Assembly (NCBI GenBank): GCA_900404475.1
Contig: OUQQ01000257.1
Location: forward strand, 3,314 to 29,391
Reading direction: 5' to 3'
DNA length: 26,078 bases
Source: Spongospora subterranea
Lineage: Eukaryota > Endomyxa > Phytomyxea > Plasmodiophorida > Plasmodiophoridae
This document shows positions 19,803 to 26,078 of this stretch, piece after piece. A program made the translations under genes and the position numbers. The notes under the pieces were generated by a model that did no database searches, was not told where the DNA came from, and worked only from the letters and a program-made list of their open reading frames with translations. Each line of letters starts with the position of its first letter. The first letter of the stretch is position 1.

Positions 19803-21556
19803 ATGGTCAATGTTTACGCCGAACAATTGATTCTTGAGCTGCATAACGTCGAAGTATTCAGGTTCGATGGCCCGTTTATATTGAAGAGTGGTATCGAATC
19901 GCCATTTTACGTTGATCTGCGCGTCTTGATATCATTTCCTGAGCTATTATCGTTAACTGCTACTGCGATGGTTGATATGTTGAATGCAACGCTGTACGAC
20001 TGTGTATGTGGAGTTCCATATACCGCATTGCCTATTGCAACAGCTATATCTTTATCAAAAAATATCCCCATGGTCATCAAACGAAAGGAAGGTGCCAAGG
20101 CGTATGGAACTAAAAAAGAAATCGAAGGGCGGATCTACTCTGGACAGAAATGCCTAGTTATAGAGGTGAATAAGTGAAGTCGTCAATGGGGTAGATACGT
20201 TATGTGATATGTTGAATAGGATCTAGTGACAAGTGGCATGAGCGTTTGTGAGACTATTGATCCGCTCCGAGCGGCTGGTTTGATTGTTAATGTACGTAAA
20301 AAATTACATATTGTTTCATCCTCTTTTGATGTCAGCTCTTCGAATAGGATGTTTGCGTTGTCCTTGATCGCCAACAAGGTGGGAGGAAAAATCTGCAATC
20401 CCGTTCAGTCGAGCTGCACTCGCTGATGACGATGACGGATGTTATTACTGTCCTGCACCGTCGTTGCAGGATTGGCACAGACGTCTACGACTTAGTGAAA
20501 GAATTCATCGCCTCTAATCAAACCGATCAAATGGCACCGTTGTCACATCCGATGAGTACCATCCCATACGGCAGTCGAGCTGATCTTGCGAAAAATTCTA
20601 AAGGACAGCAACTTCTGTCTCTTCTGGAACAAAAGCAGACAAATTTGTGCCTTAGCGCTGATCTATTATCATGCGCCGATATATTGGCTATTGCTGACAA
20701 AGTTGGGCCCTATATTTGTATGATCAAGACGCATATCGATATCATCACTGACTTTACTCCCCAATTCTGCTCTGACTTGCGGTCGTTGGCCAAACAACAC
20801 AACTTCATGATATGGGAAGACAGAAAGTTCGCAGATATAGGAAATACTGTATTGCATCAGGTGAGGTATCTTTTGATGCATTTAAAGAAGATCTGATTGT
20901 CGTAGTTCACTGGAGGGATCTACAACATCGCTTCATGGGCAGATTTCACCAATGCACACTCAGTTAGCGGTAGAGTCCTCTTTTTGTGGTAGTTAGGTGT
21001 ATTTACCTGATAATAGGGCCTGGAATCATCGAGGGACTCAAGCAAGGCTCTGGTCAAGCTCAGGGAGCTTGCCAAGCCATATTCATGTTGGCTGAGATGA
21101 GCTCCGCCGGCAATCTAGCCAATGGAGCATATACTGATGCCACCTTGCAAATGTCTGAAGCATATGATGATTTTGTGTGTGGATTTGTCTGTCAAAAAGG
21201 TGTTCAGTGATCTGTTTTGCGTTTTCCACATTGACGAATTTCCATAGCGCTTAGCAAGATGCCTGGGATGATACATGTCACCCCTGGCGTTCAATTGCAA
21301 ACAGGAGTCGATAGTCTGGGGCAACAGTTTCAGACTCCTGAAAAGGTGATTGGTGAGGACGGATCCGATGTTATAATAGTGGGTATGGCCGTTCATCCCT
21401 ATATATTTTGTGATTTTCCGTTCTCACCCCAGTGGCAATTCAGGACGAGGAATAACTTTATCCGAGAACCCAGTCCAGGCCTGCCTTAAGTACAGGGAAC
21501 GTGGCTGGAATGCTTATTTGTCGCGGGTCAACATGCCTCCCAATAGTGATCGGTAG
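19803..21556 (+). CDS. UMPS: Uridine 5'-monophosphate synthase (OPRT-OMPDC fusion)
   Basis: Catalyses the last two steps of de novo UMP synthesis: orotate plus PRPP to OMP, then decarboxylation to UMP. Seven exons (19803-20165, 20220-20291, 20348-20860, 20906-20969, 21017-21199, 21248-21382, 21444-21556) give exactly 480 aa, the length of the human enzyme. The N-terminal OPRT half shows GPFILKSGIESPFYVDLR, CGVPYTALP, AKAYGTKK and the PRPP motif VIEDLVTSG, ending with VLDRQQGG. The OMPDC half shows NLCLSADLL, the catalytic EDRKFADIGNTV (Lys and both Asp kept), GGIYNIASWADFTNAH, EMSSAGNLA and HVTPGVQL. It closes with IVGRGIT. The last acceptor must be 21443, not the nearer CCCCAG, to recover VGRG. 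The gene is intact. Confidence 0.97.
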
Positions 21557-21588
21557 ATAAATAAACAGTGGAGTTTATCGTTTTATAC

Positions 21589-22426
21589 TCACATGAAAGA
21601 ATCCTCGTAATCTTCAACGTTCATCTTGATGTCAGTATTCATCTGCATATATTCCGGATCAAACACCCTGCCATAACTGTGTAATTCATCATGTAATTGA
21701 CGCTCTTGTATCGCAATTTTTATGGCTTTATCTGTTTCTTGTTTTTTGAACCTTTGCTCGTCGTTCTCTGCCTTATCGCGATCTGACCTTTGTTGACGAA
21801 AATCGACGTCAACAACTTCTCTCATTGTCTTCTTCAAACGTCCCAATACGGCGAGATCTCTTTGTACTAGTATATACTTCCTCTATAAATTAGAGTTTGT
21901 CTCAATTCCATAGCAAAACCGACAAAGAAAATTTGTTATTACCAGTCTCTCTTTGTGGAACCCCACTTGCCCAACATCCATTGACCCGTTTTTTTGAAGG
22001 TTCGACCATGGAGTATATACAACTTTAATTTGCTTCAGTTTCTTTCCTGTATCATGCTCAATTTGAATAACAGAAATGTCACCACCATCCAAACCCTTTA
22101 TGGAATTCTCTTTCGTTAGCTGAGCACAATCATTCAGAATTTGTTCAGGAATGCTATCAAAATCCGTTGAGGAAGGCGTGCGAATATAAACGTGGGCAGA
22201 TGATAGGTTATCAGCATGGAACCACAAATCTTCCGGCCATCCTACCAGTAAAGAGCCGTTAGAAAAAATAAAAAACACGGCCTATGAGGAATGAGAAAAT
22301 CGATTTGAGCGGTAAAAAGTAAAGTTATATACCATGAGCTATCAAAAGTTCATTTTCGAATTTATCCTTCCCCATGTATATTGTGAACTCCTGGTCATCG
22401 CACGTGGAAGTAAAGTAGTACACCAT
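21589..22426 (-). CDS. CCDC25: Coiled-coil domain-containing protein 25 (CCDC25), NFACT-R type
   Basis: Three exons (22426-22333, 22241-21943, 21882-21589) give 228 aa (human 208). The start MVYYFTS and [27 protein letters not shown] match the family closely. [37 protein letters not shown] and [13 protein letters not shown] follow. This N-terminal part is the NFACT-R/DUF814 fold also found in the ribosome quality-control factor NEMF/Rqc2. The C-terminal half is a charged coiled coil ending in YEDSFM, like the human DEFM end. In humans CCDC25 has been reported as a sensor of extracellular DNA; the conserved ancestral role is probably RNA- or ribosome-linked. There is an insert of about 15 residues before VVYTPW. 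The gene converges with UMPS, with 32 bp between the stops. Confidence 0.95.
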
Positions 22427-22810
22427 TGAAATGCAAAGCTAACAAAACCCCACAGCTATAAGAATAGTAAACTGGGACAATTGGCCAAGATATCCAAGAG
22501 CCCAAAGTTGATGTGCTTGAAGTTCGGCGATTTTAGAGAAGTGGAGGCGTTCTCAGTTCTGAGTTCTGACGAATCAACTTCTGCGTAGAGGGGACGGACA
22601 GTTTATAGCGCCAAATGTCCGGGTCAATACAAGAATCATTTTCATGTGATAGTCTCGATGACAAATATTGAGCAGGCTCTGGATTGAGGATTTGATTGAG
22701 AGTATTCTTCTGTGTGTAATTATGATCGACCGTACCCTTTATGCCGACACAGATTGTCAGTTTTTGTCTGTCATAGCTAATTCCCTGTTAATTAGAACAT
22801 CGTGAAGTGC
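22427..22810. promoter_or_regulatory. Divergent intergenic region, 384 bp
   Basis: This lies between the CCDC25 start (minus) and the BAR-protein start (plus), so both promoters should be here. The BAR frame runs open only from a GTG at 22802, with its first ATG at 22811. I see no further structure. Confidence 0.35.
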
Positions 22811-23896
22811 ATGGATAGCTTACGTAGTTCGCTATGGTCGATGATCGGTTTGAATATGACTGCATCAACGGATGCATTATTATCGGATGCTGATACACCT
22901 GCTAATCTTGTGTCCAATATGCATGCGGCGAAATCATTATCGGCATCATTAGATGTCGCTGTGCGCAACCTTACCACATACCTGGGGAAATTACAAGAAT
23001 TCAGCACATCTTCCTGTCTAGTTGCTAATGATCTGGCTCAGCTCTGCACCTTTCACGAGAAACTTAATAATATTGATCATCAAAGAGATCTCATTGCGAA
23101 AGCAGCTGATCTTCAGCAAAACGCTGAAAAACCACTTAATTTCGAGCTGAATGAGAATGTAATAGCTCCTATGAAGAAATGGAAGGTACTTATTGATGCC
23201 TTGATTGTCAAACTAGAAGAGCAGCGACGTATGCACCAACAAGCCAAATGTCTGCGATCTCATATACGTTTGCTAGAAGATAATCGAGTTCGGCAAGTAA
23301 GGAATGGCAGATGGCATGCGCGTGATGAAGCCGATCTGCAAAAGGCACAGAACGCACTAGTCGCCTGGGAAGCTAAATGTGAGGCGATGGACATGATGAT
23401 GAATGAGGCGGTCGAAAAGGATCTGGTGCATGGACGACATTCAGCCGGGCTACCCATATTGAAGGCGTTCAATCATGTGGAGGAGTGTTTTTGGACGGCT
23501 GGATCGGAGATGTGTACAATCCGACGGGCGTTGATTGGTGATATTCTAGCGAGATCTTCGCAGGTCACGGATCCATCCATTATCAAGAAGAAGAAGAAGA
23601 AATCGAAACAGACTAAGAAAGTCGAAACATTGACCAAAGATAATGCAATGAAAGAGGGGCGTATTGTAGAAGACCATTCGACACCTGATATATTAACCTC
23701 ATTCGATTGGTATAAATACGAGCCTGATCCATTCGCAACCGATGATGGACCAACAGGTAAATCGGAGCCATCCAATTTTAGTCATTCCTTGAATCCGGGG
23801 GGGAAAATGAAGCATTCATCTAATGAGGGACAAGCCGATGTTAGAAGCACGAGCGAAGATCCATTCCTCTCATTAGGACCGTTCAACCGTGAATAG
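22811..23896 (+). CDS. BAR-domain protein with DPF endocytic motifs
   Basis: Single exon, 361 aa. Residues about 40-240 are continuous helix and follow the amphiphysin-type BAR pattern. A first long helix (LDVAVRNLTTYLGKLQEF) is followed by FELNENVIAPMKKWKVLIDALI, then LLEDNRVRQ. The DEADLQKAQNALVAWEAKCEAM helix comes next, then a final helix with ILKAFNHVEECFW. BAR dimers bind and shape curved membranes. After a lysine run (IIKKKKKKSKQTKK) comes a disordered tail with EPDPF and EDPFLSLGPF. DPF-type motifs bind the AP-2 alpha appendage, pointing to clathrin-mediated endocytosis. There is no SH3 domain, unlike amphiphysin and Rvs167. It is unusual here in having no intron. The residue numbers are estimates, and the DPF function is inferred from the motif. 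Confidence 0.75.
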   Translation: MDSLRSSLWSMIGLNMTASTDALLSDADTPANLVSNMHAAKSLSASLDVAVRNLTTYLGKLQEFSTSSCLVANDLAQLCTFHEKLNNIDHQRDLIAKAADLQQNAEKPLNFELNENVIAPMKKWKVLIDALIVKLEEQRRMHQQAKCLRSHIRLLEDNRVRQVRNGRWHARDEADLQKAQNALVAWEAKCEAMDMMMNEAVEKDLVHGRHSAGLPILKAFNHVEECFWTAGSEMCTIRRALIGDILARSSQVTDPSIIKKKKKKSKQTKKVETLTKDNAMKEGRIVEDHSTPDILTSFDWYKYEPDPFATDDGPTGKSEPSNFSHSLNPGGKMKHSSNEGQADVRSTSEDPFLSLGPFNRE

Positions 23897-24219
23897 ATCT
23901 TATAAAGTCTCTTAACAGTAAAATAGAATAATCATTTACTTCATCGAAGTGGGTAATAAGTGGAAACTGCAGATATTTCGTTGACCATTCGGTGTATGAT
24001 TCTGACAACAGAATGACAATGAAACCTTTGATAGGGCAAATTTCAGGATCGAGATTATGTACTGTTATGTACCATAATAAGTTTAGTGTTTTTATTGTAG
24101 TATCAGAACGCGATTCCCTTGGACTTTCTGGTTGGCAAAAGGACCAAACCCGCTCTCGTTCAGCAATTGAAAATCGTTTGCGTCAGAGCACACATCTAAT
24201 GCTGTAGGACGCGTTAGTC
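23897..24219. promoter_or_regulatory. Spacer upstream of the CDKL kinase, 323 bp
   Basis: A 72-codon plus frame (23992-24207) lies here but has no protein-like pattern and no homologue that I recognise. I treat the region as promoter or leader for the kinase. Confidence 0.35.
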
Positions 24220-25998
<1,779 letters not shown>

Positions 25999-26045
25999 AT
26001 AGGGTTTGGTTGACTTTTACGTTGATGCAGGTTCAGGATATTGCC

Positions 26046-26078
26046 ATGAACCTGAACCCTGGCCCGGGATCCAGCCTG
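26046..26078 (+). CDS. Possible start of a further gene, cut by the window end
   Basis: An ATG at 26046 opens an 11-codon frame rich in Gly and Pro that runs off the window. This is too short to assess. Confidence 0.12.
   Translation, partial: MNLNPGPGSSL

Overview
This is nuclear DNA from a compact, intron-rich unicellular (or at least small-genome) eukaryote. Genes lie a few tens to a few hundred bases apart on both strands. Almost all are interrupted by introns of roughly 45-65 nt with GT..AG ends, and the RNA polymerase II subunit gene alone has about 24. No operon logic, ribosome binding sites, CRISPR arrays, recognisable transposons or rRNA/tRNA genes were found. I cannot name the species. 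A fused OPRT-OMPDC UMP synthase (that domain order is typical of animals, plants and amoebozoans; fungi use separate enzymes) and a CDKL kinase (a family tied to cilia/flagella) argue against an ordinary yeast or filamentous fungus and fit a flagellated protist, for example near the opisthokonts or Amoebozoa.

Layout. 1-211: possible 3' end of an unknown plus-strand gene. 212-5030 (-): RPB2. 5282-5594 (+): small hypothetical protein. 5621-6058 (-): NR2C2AP-like protein. 6387-7883 (-): phosphatidylserine decarboxylase with a multi-pass membrane N-terminus. 8115-8450 (-): hypothetical membrane protein. 8576-9655 (-): Ubl-PUB-RING protein. 10266-12233 (+): PH-domain protein. 12290-13003 (-): XLF/Cernunnos-like NHEJ factor. 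13196-13529 (+): small hypothetical protein. 13787-15361 (+): rhomboid protease. 15581-16021 (-): histone H2A. 16448-18065: poorly resolved short genes, crossed by an assembly seam. 18149-19325 (+): double VOC/glyoxalase-fold protein. 19803-21556 (+): UMP synthase. 21589-22426 (-): CCDC25. 22811-23896 (+): BAR-domain protein with DPF motifs. 24220-25998 (+): CDKL-type kinase.

Two places are assembly artefacts. A 155-bp block is repeated on either side of eight Ns (13462-13779), and a 267/268-bp block on either side of one N (17367-17902). Both look like unmerged contig overlaps.

The genes are mostly housekeeping: transcription, chromatin, pyrimidine and phospholipid synthesis, DNA repair, ubiquitin signalling, membrane traffic and flagellar signalling. 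They do not form one functional cluster. The most unusual items are the apparent Ubl-PUB-RING domain combination with an Asp as the last zinc ligand, and the polytopic membrane domain fused to phosphatidylserine decarboxylase. Splice junctions were inferred by hand from reading frame, GT/AG ends and family conservation.
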